From: an uncultured bacterium | GTDB taxonomy: Bacteria > Bacteroidota > Rhodothermia > Rhodothermales > Rubricoccaceae | Length of the DNA stretch: 64,000 nucleotides | Assembly (NCBI GenBank): GCA_947493945.1 | Contig: CANLSR010000011.1 | Coordinates: 1 to 64,000, forward strand | Reading direction: 5' to 3' | Shown: piece by piece, positions 43,007 through 51,331 of the stretch | How the letters are laid out: each line of letters begins with the position of its first letter | Numbering within the stretch: position 1 is the first letter of the stretch | Translations under genes and position numbers: made by a program | Notes under the pieces: model-generated | The model's input: the letters and a program-made list of their open reading frames with translations, nothing else | The model's database searches: none | What the model was told of the DNA's origin: nothing

Positions 43007-45664
43007 CTACCTGACCACGGTGAGGCGATGGGTGACGACCTGGGCTCCTAGTCGGGTGTCGCTGGCCGTCGTGCCGCCGCTAGAGGCGGTAAGGCGGACG
43101 ACGTAGACGCCAGCGGCCAGGCTGGACACGTCGAGGTGCAGGTCTCCGGCGGCGTCGTCGTGCCGGGCGACCGCGCGGCCGAGCGCGTCGAAGACGGTGG
43201 CCTCGACGTGGGTCCCAGGCGGCGCGGTGACCTGGAGGCGCGTCGAGGTGCGGGCCGGGTTGGGACTGGGCGAGGAGACGGTCAACCCGTCGGCGGCGTC
43301 CGCCTCGGTCCCGAGGCGGGGGGAGTCGATTTCGCCCTCCCCTCCGTCCGGCCCGCTGGACGGGCCGAGGGAGGGGAGGTCCTCGTCGTGGCCGGTGTCG
43401 ACGGCCGGGGCGAGGAGCCCGAGGGGGATGGGGTCGCCATAGGCCCACCCGCTGACGGCATTGGCTGCGCGCGTACCCGCGCGCGGAGCGCCTGAACGGA
43501 GCGCGCTCGGCGCCTGGTAGTCGTTCAGGCGACCGCGCGTCTCGGGGAGTGGGCCGGTCCAGGCGAAGTCGTCGTAGGCGTCGCCGGAGCCGGTGAGCTG
43601 GAGGGAGTGCCCGGGGGGCAGTTCGCTCCACTCCTGGACGCGGCGGTGCGTCCCGCTGGGTTGGCGCGGCCCCCGGATGACGGTGCTCCACGCGAGGGAG
43701 TCGGGGTGCGACGGCGATCCCGCGCCCGGCAGGGTGGCCTCGGCGGCGTCGAAGACGGGGCCTTCGATGGCGTTGAACATGCAGCCTCCGGTGCTGAGGA
43801 ACTGCAGGAGGACACCGTCGGGGTCGGTGAGCGCGAGGCCCTGGCAGCCTCCGCGCAGGCGCTCGGCGCCTTGCCAGACGGCGCCGATGCCGCCGCCCTC
43901 GTCGTCGATGGTGCCTCGGAAGGCGACGGCGGGTGAGCCGTCGGTACCGTCGCCGTCGACCTGGTACAGGAACCCGTAGCCGGAGTACGTCCAGACGCGG
44001 TAGCCGTAGAGGTCCGTTCCGGCGCGTCCCGCGATCTCGATGCCCTCGAAGGCGTCGGGGCCGTCGTTCGAGTGGTGGATCTCGTTGATCCAGAGGTCGC
44101 GCGGGCGGGGCGCGTTCGGGCCCTGGTAGAAGGTCCGCGCCACGAGGGTCGGATCGAGGACGAACGGGTTGCGGTTGCCCTGGGCGCGGTAGATGCGCTC
44201 GTTCCGCTGGACCTCGAAGGCGTCGACGGGATCGGCCTCGTGCCAGTCGCGGAGCACGTCGAGCGTGGCGTCGATAAAAGCGCGGCCCTCGTCTCCGTCC
44301 TCCGCCTCGATGCGGTACGTGACGAGGAAGTAGGCGGCCATCCGGGCCACGTCGCCACGGAACGCGTGGCGCACGTCGAAGCGGCCGAGCTCGTCCAGGC
44401 TCTTGTAGCCGTCGCCGTCGTCGGGCTGGCGGAGGAAGTCGAACTCGACGCGGCTCCACGTCGCCGGGTCAGTGGGGGGGGCCGACGCGTTGTAACGCAC
44501 CGTGCTGTTGCGGAGCCACTTCTGGGTGTCGCTCGGCTGGTCGAAGTCGTCTCCGAAGGCCCGGTTGGAGCGCGCGCTGTTGAAGGTGCCGAACGCAGGA
44601 GCGAGGTGGTGGAGGTCGTTGTGCGAGGCGCCGTCGGTAGAGGGACCGGTCTGCGCGCCCCGGCTGCGCGGCCACACGTGCTCCGTGTTGAAGCCCTCGT
44701 CCTGCATCTGCGCTCGGGGCGAGAGCGGGACCTCCCGCTCCCACGACCGCACCAGCCCACCGTAGAGGCCGCTCAGGTCGTGGAGCGTGGTGCTGCCGAC
44801 CTGCCGGACGGACTCGATCCAGACGGTCTCGAAGAGGTGGTCGCGGGCCTCGTCGTAGTGGAACGTCTGGACGGGGGCATACTCGTCTCGGAGACAGCTT
44901 TCGGCGTTCCAGCCCCGGAGCCCGTCACAGATGACGCCGATGGGCGTGCTCGGCACGAGCACCGCCACGTCCTCGACGCGGGCGTGGTAGCCGTCCGGGT
45001 TGGGATGGATGGGCGCCTCGGCCGCGAGCGCGAAGGCGCCCACGCCGACGAAGCCGGGGACCGTCGGGCTTGGAAGCAGGACGCCGTCCACGTGGACGGT
45101 CCAGGTGTGACCGTTGGTCGTCGGCGTGCTCTCGACCTCGACGGGTACGCGGCGCGAGTGGTCCGCGACAGGGAGCGCGCCCAGGCCGACGGAAGTGGTG
45201 ACGGCGCCGCCGGTGACGGCGATCGCATCGACGGCCACCGTCGTGCCGTTCGGCGTCCAGCGAAGCCGGAGCGCGGCGAAGGTCTGGGCGTCGAGGTAGC
45301 GGTCGATGAGGGTTAGGGTGACGTCGGCCGCGTGGCTGTTCGGCTCCCACACGACGGCGCGCAGGGTCCGCTCGCCAGTCGGCCCCGAGCCCACGGCCAC
45401 GGCGTTCGACCCCGGCTCGAAGTTGACTTTCGAGCTGGTGATCTTCGGTTTGAGCCCGTCGCTCGCGGTCCCGTCGACGGTCCAGCGCGCGCCGATCTCG
45501 GGCGTGTGCTGGTCGATGGGTGTGTCGCCCGCCTGGCAGCACATCGTGTCGAAGAACGCGAGGGTCTGGTCGTCGCTGCCGTAGGTCTGGGCGGCCACCG
45601 GGACGGCGACGAGTGCAACGCACGCGGCGAGGAGGGAGCAGAGCGAGAGGGGAGAGGGGCGCAT
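43007..45664 (-). CDS. Large secreted endonuclease with LamG-like and lamin-tail regions and T9SS sorting domain
   Basis: An 885-residue multidomain exported protein. Signal peptide (ends VPVAAQT), an N-terminal LamG-like region (~25-250), an endonuclease I domain (~250-530: NTEHVWPRSRG, HNDLHHLAPAFGTFNSARSN, FGDDF), a lamin-tail-like beta domain (~540-730: LWINEIHHSNDGPDAFEGIEIAG) and a C-terminal T9SS sorting domain (NPARTSTRLQV, FDALGRAVARHDD, GVYVVRL). ATG at 45662-45664. It shares catalytic-domain layout with the 487-residue nuclease, so the pair may be paralogues. Surface-associated DNA degradation is likely. Confidence 0.88.
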   Translation of the reverse strand: MRPSPLSLCSLLAACVALVAVPVAAQTYGSDDQTLAFFDTMCCQAGDTPIDQHTPEIGARWTVDGTASDGLKPKITSSKVNFEPGSNAVAVGSGPTGERTLRAVVWEPNSHAADVTLTLIDRYLDAQTFAALRLRWTPNGTTVAVDAIAVTGGAVTTSVGLGALPVADHSRRVPVEVESTPTTNGHTWTVHVDGVLLPSPTVPGFVGVGAFALAAEAPIHPNPDGYHARVEDVAVLVPSTPIGVICDGLRGWNAESCLRDEYAPVQTFHYDEARDHLFETVWIESVRQVGSTTLHDLSGLYGGLVRSWEREVPLSPRAQMQDEGFNTEHVWPRSRGAQTGPSTDGASHNDLHHLAPAFGTFNSARSNRAFGDDFDQPSDTQKWLRNSTVRYNASAPPTDPATWSRVEFDFLRQPDDGDGYKSLDELGRFDVRHAFRGDVARMAAYFLVTYRIEAEDGDEGRAFIDATLDVLRDWHEADPVDAFEVQRNERIYRAQGNRNPFVLDPTLVARTFYQGPNAPRPRDLWINEIHHSNDGPDAFEGIEIAGRAGTDLYGYRVWTYSGYGFLYQVDGDGTDGSPAVAFRGTIDDEGGGIGAVWQGAERLRGGCQGLALTDPDGVLLQFLSTGGCMFNAIEGPVFDAAEATLPGAGSPSHPDSLAWSTVIRGPRQPSGTHRRVQEWSELPPGHSLQLTGSGDAYDDFAWTGPLPETRGRLNDYQAPSALRSGAPRAGTRAANAVSGWAYGDPIPLGLLAPAVDTGHDEDLPSLGPSSGPDGGEGEIDSPRLGTEADAADGLTVSSPSPNPARTSTRLQVTAPPGTHVEATVFDALGRAVARHDDAAGDLHLDVSSLAAGVYVVRLTASSGGTTASDTRLGAQVVTHRLTVVR

Positions 45665-45728
45665 GGCGGCGGAGGGTCGACCGTCCGGCGGGCGGGGTTG
45701 AGGAGCCCGCCCGCCGAACAGAGCCCGT

Positions 45729-46592
45729 CTAGAACTGGCAGGCCGGGTCGTCCGGGTCGTAGCCGCCCGAGTAGCACACGCACTTGCAGCCGTCGTCCAC
45801 CGGTAGGTTGCAGTCGTCGCAGATGTCCCCACCGGTCATGGCCTGCCAGCCGCTCACGGCCAGCGCCCAGAGCGAGAAGAGCCCGGTGGCGACGCTCGCC
45901 TCCTGGACATCCACGTGGCCGCTGCTCTCGACCGGCGCCTCGTGGTCGTCGACGTGGAGGGGCAGCGCCCCGCCCACGGCCGAGCCGATCATGGCGAGGA
46001 GCATCAGCGTGGCCGCCAGGGCACGCGCCGTGCCGACCAGCCGCGTGCCGACGGTGCTCCGCGCCTCACGGTCCGTGGCTCGGATGCCGCCCAGAGACTC
46101 CGCCAGCGCCCGGCGCGCGACGGGCTGCCCGCCGACGGGGCAGTTGTCGCCGTCGGCGCCCCGCTCCGGAGGATCGTTCGGGCCGGGCGGGTCGTCGGCC
46201 TCGGCCGTCAGCGAAGAGGACACCGACCCGTGGCTGGGCCCTCGGCTCGGCGGATCGTGCGGGTTGGGGGGATCGTCGGTCTGGGCCGTCGGGCGCTGGT
46301 GGATGGGCTTGCGCCGGTCGGTCACCGGGTCGGGTGCCGGCCCGTCCTCGCTGCCGCCGGTACCGCCGCCTGCGGACGGGCTCCGGTGGATGATCTTGCG
46401 CCGGTCGAGCCCGTCGGGCGGCGGGCCGTCCTCGCTGCCGTCGGCGCGGGGCGACGTGCCACGGTGGACGACCTTCCGGCGGTCCGGGCCGCTTTCGTTG
46501 TTGATGACGCGTCGACGGTCGGACGCGGGGTCCTCCGGACTGTCCGTGGTGCCGCCTCCGGAGACGGGGATGGGGAGAGCGAGAGCGCTCAT
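45729..46592 (-). CDS. Repeat-containing membrane protein with Cys-rich C-terminus, unknown function
   Basis: A 287-residue protein of unknown family. Residues 25-100 hold four copies of a DRR(K/R)xxxH/N unit (starting at 25, 37, 63 and 92) separated by Gly/Ser/Pro-rich spacers that include SEDGPPPD and SEDGPAPD. A Pro/Asp-rich part follows. Two hydrophobic helices lie at ~189-210 and ~234-252. The last 30 residues carry six cysteines (258, 261, 269, 271, 273, 285) among Asp/Gly. ATG at 46590-46592 is chosen; ATG at 46716-46718 is an alternative. The SEDGPxPD unit recurs in the next upstream protein. A secreted substrate or surface component is a guess. Confidence 0.55.
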   Translation of the reverse strand: MSALALPIPVSGGGTTDSPEDPASDRRRVINNESGPDRRKVVHRGTSPRADGSEDGPPPDGLDRRKIIHRSPSAGGGTGGSEDGPAPDPVTDRRKPIHQRPTAQTDDPPNPHDPPSRGPSHGSVSSSLTAEADDPPGPNDPPERGADGDNCPVGGQPVARRALAESLGGIRATDREARSTVGTRLVGTARALAATLMLLAMIGSAVGGALPLHVDDHEAPVESSGHVDVQEASVATGLFSLWALAVSGWQAMTGGDICDDCNLPVDDGCKCVCYSGGYDPDDPACQF

Positions 46593-46681
46593 GGCAGGCG
46601 GGCTCGAAGGCCCGGGTCTGGGGCGTTCACCCCGTCGCGACATCGGCCGCACCGGGGTTTCAGCGGTGGTTGGCTTGCGCC

Positions 46682-46701
46682 GACCTTCGGTTGAGGGTGT
46701 C
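46682..46701 (-). promoter_or_regulatory. Promoter-like 20-nt repeat, copy 1
   Basis: Reads GACACCCTCAACCG then AAGGTC on the minus strand, about 90 nt upstream of the 45729-46592 gene. It is repeated with a one-nt insertion at 52444-52464, upstream of another gene of the block. It marks a shared regulatory sequence. Confidence 0.5.
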
Positions 46702-46833
46702 AGCGTCGCGGCCTGCATGGCTGCGAAACCGTTCGGCCGCAGGCGCGGCCAGGACCTCGTCGCATGGATGTGCGGCGGGACCCTGCGACGGGCGAGCGTG
46801 AGGGCACACGCCGCTCGCCGGTGTCGTGACGGG

Positions 46834-47262
46834 CTAGCCCATCGTGATCTCGTGGATCGCGCCGCCCGGCGGCGGGTCCTCATTCGGGTGTTCCTCGGCC
46901 GAGCCGTCCCCGCAGGGGTTGCCTTCGGCTAGCACACCGCTGGGATCGTCGGGAGTCGGACCTTGCTCGCTGCCGCCGTCGCCGCCGGGGTCGTCGGTGA
47001 GGGTCCCGACACCGCGGTCGTCGCCGTCGCCACTGGCGGTCGTCAAAGTGCGGAGTTTTGGGGCGATGCCGAGCACGCCGTGGGTGCCGACGCCCTGAGC
47101 ACTGCCGTCGCCGCCGGGGTCCTGGTCGGTCCCGACGCCACGGCTGCCGCCGTCGCCACCAGGCGGTGCATTGGCGGCGAGAGCGAGGACGTTGTCGGGC
47201 GCAGGCCCGTCTTCGGAGCCGGTGTCCGGATCGGTGGCTCGAGGAGGAACGAGATCGGTCAT
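46834..47262 (-). CDS. Gly/Asp-rich low-complexity protein with GDG and GVGT repeats, unknown function
   Basis: A 142-residue acidic protein with no signal peptide, no hydrophobic segment and no recognised family. It carries SEDGPAPD at residues 16-23 (shared with the downstream protein), then repeated GGDG-GVGT blocks: GDG near 36, 51, 78, 94 and 118, and GVGT at 42-45, 57-60 and 84-87. SEQGPTPDD near 98 is another variant. ATG at 47260-47262. Such short acidic glycine repeats could be Ca2+-binding (RTX-like in spirit, not in consensus) or a multi-core peptide precursor. Both ideas are speculative. Confidence 0.5.
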   Translation of the reverse strand: MTDLVPPRATDPDTGSEDGPAPDNVLALAANAPPGGDGGSRGVGTDQDPGGDGSAQGVGTHGVLGIAPKLRTLTTASGDGDDRGVGTLTDDPGGDGGSEQGPTPDDPSGVLAEGNPCGDGSAEEHPNEDPPPGGAIHEITMG

Positions 47263-47336
47263 GGTCGTGGGGTGGAGGAACGAGCTGGCGAGTGGGACCG
47301 GGCGACGCGGCCAGCGCGCGTCGCCCAGGAGCGGGG

Positions 47337-48503
47337 TCACTTCGACTCTGGCCTCGGCGTGAACATGAAGAGAACCCGGAAGACGCGGAAAACGAGGTAT
47401 CCGAGGACCGTGACGAGCGTGAGGACGATGTAGAGGTCGGTGTTGCGGACGCCGATCATCAAGACCCGGAGCGCGCCCAGGCCGATGAGGAAGAAGACGT
47501 AGACCAGCCCCAGGTTGAAGAAGGGCGCGTCGTCGCGCGACTGGAGATCGCGGACGTCCTGCTCTGTCACCAAGCGGCTCTGCGCGCCGTCGTGCATCAT
47601 GGCGCGGAGGATGGCCGGGTTGCCCTCGGCGCGGCGGAGGACCTCGCGGCGGTAGTGGCGGCGGTCGGCGCAGGCGACGGCGTAGCGCGAGACGAAGTAC
47701 TCGAAGAGGGCCGCCGTGTGGGCGTCGCCGAGCGGCTCGACGGGGATCTGGCCGAACGTGGCGATAAACGTCCGCAGGCTCCGGCTCTGGGGGAGCGAGC
47801 GGATGGCGCCGATGATGACCGCGCGCTGCTGGAGTTCGCGGAGGAAGAGGCCCTGGCTGGCGCTGGCCCGGTCGAGCGCGTCGAGGACGATGAGCAGGCG
47901 CGGCGCGCGGCCTCCGCCTGCGAGGTCGTGGAGCGACTCCACGACGGCCTGCTGGCGCTCGTCGACCGTCCGGAGAAGCTTCTTGACCTCGGGCCAGGCG
48001 TACTCGTCGCAGGCGCCGGCGCGCATCTCCGGCGGGATGCCGGGGAGGGCGAGGATGCCGAGTTCGTGGAACGCCTTCGCGAGCGCGTCGACCAGGCGGC
48101 CGTTGGGTCCGGCCTCGGCGACGTAGACGAGCGTGTAGGCCTCGCCGTGCGTCTGCGGCATCTGGACGTACTTGCGGCGCGCGCGCTTCTGGGCGGCGCC
48201 GTCGAGGAGCACGCGGCGCCCCGCGACGACGGCGGCGAGGTCTTCCAGCAAGCGTGTCTTGCCGACGCCCTCGTCGCCGAGAAGGAGCGTGTGACGGCCG
48301 AGGACGGCGCGGTCCACGAGCTCCGCCAGGACGTGGCCGTTGCCCAAGCGGATGGGGTCGGTGAGGACCGTGCAGTCGGGTGCGCCGGGGACGCCCGCGG
48401 GCCGGAGCGCACCCACCGCCGCGCCGCTTGCGGCGCGCTGTCCCGACGCCGCGACGGCGTCGGGGCGGGAGATGGACGAGAGGCGGGGCGCTGCGGTCGT
48501 CAT
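47337..48503 (-). CDS. Membrane-anchored AAA/STAND-like ATPase
   Basis: A 388-residue protein with Walker A GDEGVGKTRLLED, Walker B LLIVLDALDRASAS, a sensor-like IIGAIRSLPQS and a winged-helix-like tail (VEPLGDAHTAALFEYFV, then REVLRRAEGNPAILRAM). These fit ExeA/STAND-type NTPases. The last ~60 residues form two transmembrane helices (VYVFFLIGLGALRVLMIGV and YIVLTLVTVLGYLVFRV) and a basic tail, anchoring it to the inner membrane. The start is ATG at 48501-48503, adjacent to the stop of the 519-residue gene. It could energise an export or surface system. Confidence 0.75.
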   Translation of the reverse strand: MTTAAPRLSSISRPDAVAASGQRAASGAAVGALRPAGVPGAPDCTVLTDPIRLGNGHVLAELVDRAVLGRHTLLLGDEGVGKTRLLEDLAAVVAGRRVLLDGAAQKRARRKYVQMPQTHGEAYTLVYVAEAGPNGRLVDALAKAFHELGILALPGIPPEMRAGACDEYAWPEVKKLLRTVDERQQAVVESLHDLAGGGRAPRLLIVLDALDRASASQGLFLRELQQRAVIIGAIRSLPQSRSLRTFIATFGQIPVEPLGDAHTAALFEYFVSRYAVACADRRHYRREVLRRAEGNPAILRAMMHDGAQSRLVTEQDVRDLQSRDDAPFFNLGLVYVFFLIGLGALRVLMIGVRNTDLYIVLTLVTVLGYLVFRVFRVLFMFTPRPESK

Positions 48504-50063
48504 CTACTTGTGGAGCCTCGTCCAGAGCTTGGTCACCTCGTGGACGACGGGGTCGTCGAGGTGGCCGTTGGCGGCGTGGAAGGCGAGGAGCTTGCCCGCG
48601 ACCTCTGGGTAGGTCTTGGCCCGGCCGCGCTTGAAGAAGTGCCAGCGCTTGGGGGGCTCGTCGCACAGGAGCGAACGGAGGTAGCGGACGGTGTCGGCAG
48701 ACGCGACCGGGCTGGCGATGCCGGTCGCGTCCAGGATGTGGGCCTCGTGGGCGACGGCGCGGTCCCGGCCGACGGCATCCTCGAACAGGGCGAAGACCTC
48801 AGTGCGGAGGCGGTCGAGCTCCGTCGCGAGGGGATGCCGGGTGTGGGTGTGCGCGGTGACTGGGGCGCGGGTGGCGGGTGCCGGTGGTGGGGACGGGAGG
48901 GTGGCGATCGTCGAAGCGCCCCCGGATCGGAGTCCGGGGCAGGCGTCGGCCTCTGGCGTCGGGGGCGTGGACGCGAGGGGCGGAGAGGCTTCATCGGGGC
49001 CGTGGCTGACCTCGCAGAGGACCGGCGGCGCAGCGTCGGCCGTGGCGGGCCCGGGGCTCGGCGCGGGCGGCAGGGTGTCCATCTCGCCGAGACCGACCGT
49101 TTCGCCGTGGCGGAGAGGGCTCGAGAGGAGGGCGGGCGGTGTCGCGGGGCTCCCGCCCTGCAACTCGGCGACGAGCGCGCCCAGGCCCGTGGCGTGGGGG
49201 TGGGTCGGCTCGACGAGCCGGGGGCGGTCGGCGCGCGCGCGGAGGTAGTCCTCGACGGCGTCGGCCTGGTCGTCGGGTGTGCTGTCTCCAGCTGGGCAGG
49301 CCTCGACGGCCACGTGCGGGACGTTGCGAGACACAGGCTCGCCAGAGGCTCCTCGCGGTGCCTCCGAGCCGCGCCGGGCGTCGGCGAGGCGGTTCGCCTG
49401 CTCGATGACGCCGTCGAGATCAAAGGCGCGGCCAGCGCGGTCGGGGAGGGTCGCGCGGTTCTTCTCCCGGTCGTAGAGCAGGACACGCCCGGTGACGCCG
49501 TCGAGATGCCGGGCGAGCACGGCCGTGAGGTCGGTGGCCTCGGCGAGGTCGATGAGACTAACGCGAGGGCGGGTGGGGTCGGAGAAGTCGTTGACTTCGA
49601 GGACCCCGCTGCTGCAGCCGGAGCGGGCCATCTGGCGCGCGACGAGCCCGGCGGAGTCGGTGCCCTCGACGTGGAGCTTGAGGCACTCCGAGTAGAAGAC
49701 GGTCTCCAGAAAGCGGGCGCACTCGTCTTCCGCCAGCTCGAAGAGACTGAGGAAGGCGGCGTGGCCCGCGTCGCGATGCGTGATGAAGCGCGTGAGGGCC
49801 GCGGCGGGCGTGACCGGGAAGCGGTAGTCCGGTGTGGTGCGGGCGACGGCGAGAAGCTGCCCCGACGAAGCCACGAAGGCGTCGTAGGTGGGGCCGAGAA
49901 CCGAGTGCCCGAGGGTGTCCTGGTCGTCGCCAGAGGCCGAGACGGAATCGTAGCGGACGACGATGAGCGACACGACGCCCTGAGCCTGCTGGTCCGCGAG
50001 GCCGACCGGGTCCGCGAAGGAAGCCGGGACGTGCTCGAAAATGGGGTGTGCCGTCGTCAGCAT
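48504..50063 (-). CDS. Unknown 519-residue protein of the export-like block
   Basis: No family is recognised. The first ~245 residues look globular (FEHVPASFADPVGLADQQAQG at the start, later VTGRVLLYDREKNRATLPDR). A Pro/Ala/Thr-rich linker with low complexity follows (~residues 255-415). A helical C-terminal domain ends RAKTYPEVAGKLLAFHAANGHLDDPVV. No signal or membrane segment is visible, so it is cytoplasmic. ATG at 50061-50063 overlaps the TolC-like gene stop by 4 nt... the ATGA junction shows coupling; a TTG 3 nt upstream is less likely. It lies directly before the ATPase gene, so the two may interact. Confidence 0.7.
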   Translation of the reverse strand: MLTTAHPIFEHVPASFADPVGLADQQAQGVVSLIVVRYDSVSASGDDQDTLGHSVLGPTYDAFVASSGQLLAVARTTPDYRFPVTPAAALTRFITHRDAGHAAFLSLFELAEDECARFLETVFYSECLKLHVEGTDSAGLVARQMARSGCSSGVLEVNDFSDPTRPRVSLIDLAEATDLTAVLARHLDGVTGRVLLYDREKNRATLPDRAGRAFDLDGVIEQANRLADARRGSEAPRGASGEPVSRNVPHVAVEACPAGDSTPDDQADAVEDYLRARADRPRLVEPTHPHATGLGALVAELQGGSPATPPALLSSPLRHGETVGLGEMDTLPPAPSPGPATADAAPPVLCEVSHGPDEASPPLASTPPTPEADACPGLRSGGASTIATLPSPPPAPATRAPVTAHTHTRHPLATELDRLRTEVFALFEDAVGRDRAVAHEAHILDATGIASPVASADTVRYLRSLLCDEPPKRWHFFKRGRAKTYPEVAGKLLAFHAANGHLDDPVVHEVTKLWTRLHK

Positions 50064-50881
50064 CAAGGTGCGGGCGCGTGACCGCGAGAGGCCTCTGGCG
50101 CGTCGATCGAGACGCTTCCGAGGGCGAGGTCGGGGTCTCCACCGGCGCGGAGCGTGGCGAGCCGGGCGGCGTTCGTGGCCTGGGCGTGCTCGGCCGAGAG
50201 AAGCGCCAAGCGCCCGCGCGCCAGGCCCTCGTAGTCGAGGTCGCCCTGCTCGTACTTCATCTCGGCCAGGCGGAGGAGCTCGCGCTGGGCCTCGACGCGG
50301 CGGGCGAGGTAGTCGGCCTCGATGCGGAGCTGGACGGCGGCGAGTTCGGCGCGGCGCCGCTGCTCGGCCTCTCGCTCCCGTTCGTCAGCCTCGCGCTCGG
50401 CGCGGGCGATGAGGCGCTCTCTCGCCTGGGCCTCTTGACGCTCTCGGCGGGCGTGGTGGAGGTCGATCCGCGCCTCGGCGACGGCGACCGCGTTCCGGGC
50501 GCGCTGGACCGGGCGGCGGTCGAGGAGCTGTTCGAGGGACCACGAGGCCGTGACGCCCCAGGTGTCGCCGGGCCAGCGCGCGATGGCGGCGTAGGCCGGG
50601 TCGTAGCCCTGGCTGCTGATGGAAGGGAAGGCGAGGCCGCGCGTGGAGACGCTGAGGAAGAAGTCGAGTTGGGGGCGGAGGCGCGAGAAACCGGACGCGG
50701 ATCGGAGTTCGAGGCGGGCGAGGTCCAGGCGTGCCTGCTCGATGCGGAGCGCGGCCGTCGAGGTGTCGGCGGCGAGAAAGAGATCTGAGAGCGGGTCCGT
50801 GCTCCGGTACGGGAGCGCCTCGTCCTGCGCGCCAGCGACGGGAGCGACCAGGAGTGCGAGCAGGAGGGGGACGAGCCGCAT
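50063..50881 (-). CDS. Half-length TolC-like outer-membrane efflux protein
   Basis: A 272-residue exported protein with signal peptide (ends APVAGAQDE). It has one long helical hairpin rich in Arg/Glu/Ala (RREREAEQRR- and LARRVEAQRELLRLAEMKYEQGDLD-type sequence) and one barrel-like segment (LDFFLSVSTRGLAF; WGVTASWSLEQLLDRRPV). Normal TolC proteins are ~430-500 residues with two such repeats, so this is a single repeat that might form higher-order assemblies. It is a candidate outer-membrane partner for the ABC/HlyD pair. Confidence 0.7.
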   Translation of the reverse strand: MRLVPLLLALLVAPVAGAQDEALPYRSTDPLSDLFLAADTSTAALRIEQARLDLARLELRSASGFSRLRPQLDFFLSVSTRGLAFPSISSQGYDPAYAAIARWPGDTWGVTASWSLEQLLDRRPVQRARNAVAVAEARIDLHHARRERQEAQARERLIARAEREADEREREAEQRRRAELAAVQLRIEADYLARRVEAQRELLRLAEMKYEQGDLDYEGLARGRLALLSAEHAQATNAARLATLRAGGDPDLALGSVSIDAPEASRGHAPAP

Positions 50882-50886
50882 CGGAA

Positions 50887-51234
50887 CTAGGCGTGAGCGG
50901 GCTCGGGCGTGAGCGCCTGGATGGAGGGAGCGGCCGCCGGATCGAGTCCGGCGGCGGTCGCCAGGGCTTTGAGGAAGCCGTCGCCGAGGACCGGTTGGCC
51001 GTGGAAGAGCGCGAGCGTCTGGCTGGCGAGTTCGGCGTGGAAGCCGGGCGGCATGTCGCGGTAGGGCGCCACGTGGTGCAGGCGCAGCGCGGCGAGGGCC
51101 TGGCGGTCGTGGTCGAGGCCGGTGGCGTCGAGCGCCTCGCGGACGACGCAGATGTCGAAGCGGTGCGAGGTCAGCATCCGGTAGAGCGCGAGGGCGACGG
51201 ACCGGCGGCGGAAGGGGTCGATGGTGTCGAGCAT
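50887..51234 (-). CDS. Small hypothetical protein
   Basis: A 115-residue soluble, mostly helical protein beginning MLDTIDPFRRRSVALALYRMLTSHRFD. No known motif or signal. It lies 5 nt before the TolC-like gene and shares its direction, so it is probably in the same transcript. Confidence 0.6.
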   Translation of the reverse strand: MLDTIDPFRRRSVALALYRMLTSHRFDICVVREALDATGLDHDRQALAALRLHHVAPYRDMPPGFHAELASQTLALFHGQPVLGDGFLKALATAAGLDPAAAPSIQALTPEPAHA

Positions 51235-51331
51235 GGGCGAGGGCGGATGAGGAGCGAGGGGGCTCTCGATGCGCGATTCCCCCTCCCCGCGAGGGGAGAG
51301 GGCGCGCTGCGAGGTGGGCGGGGTTGCCGGG

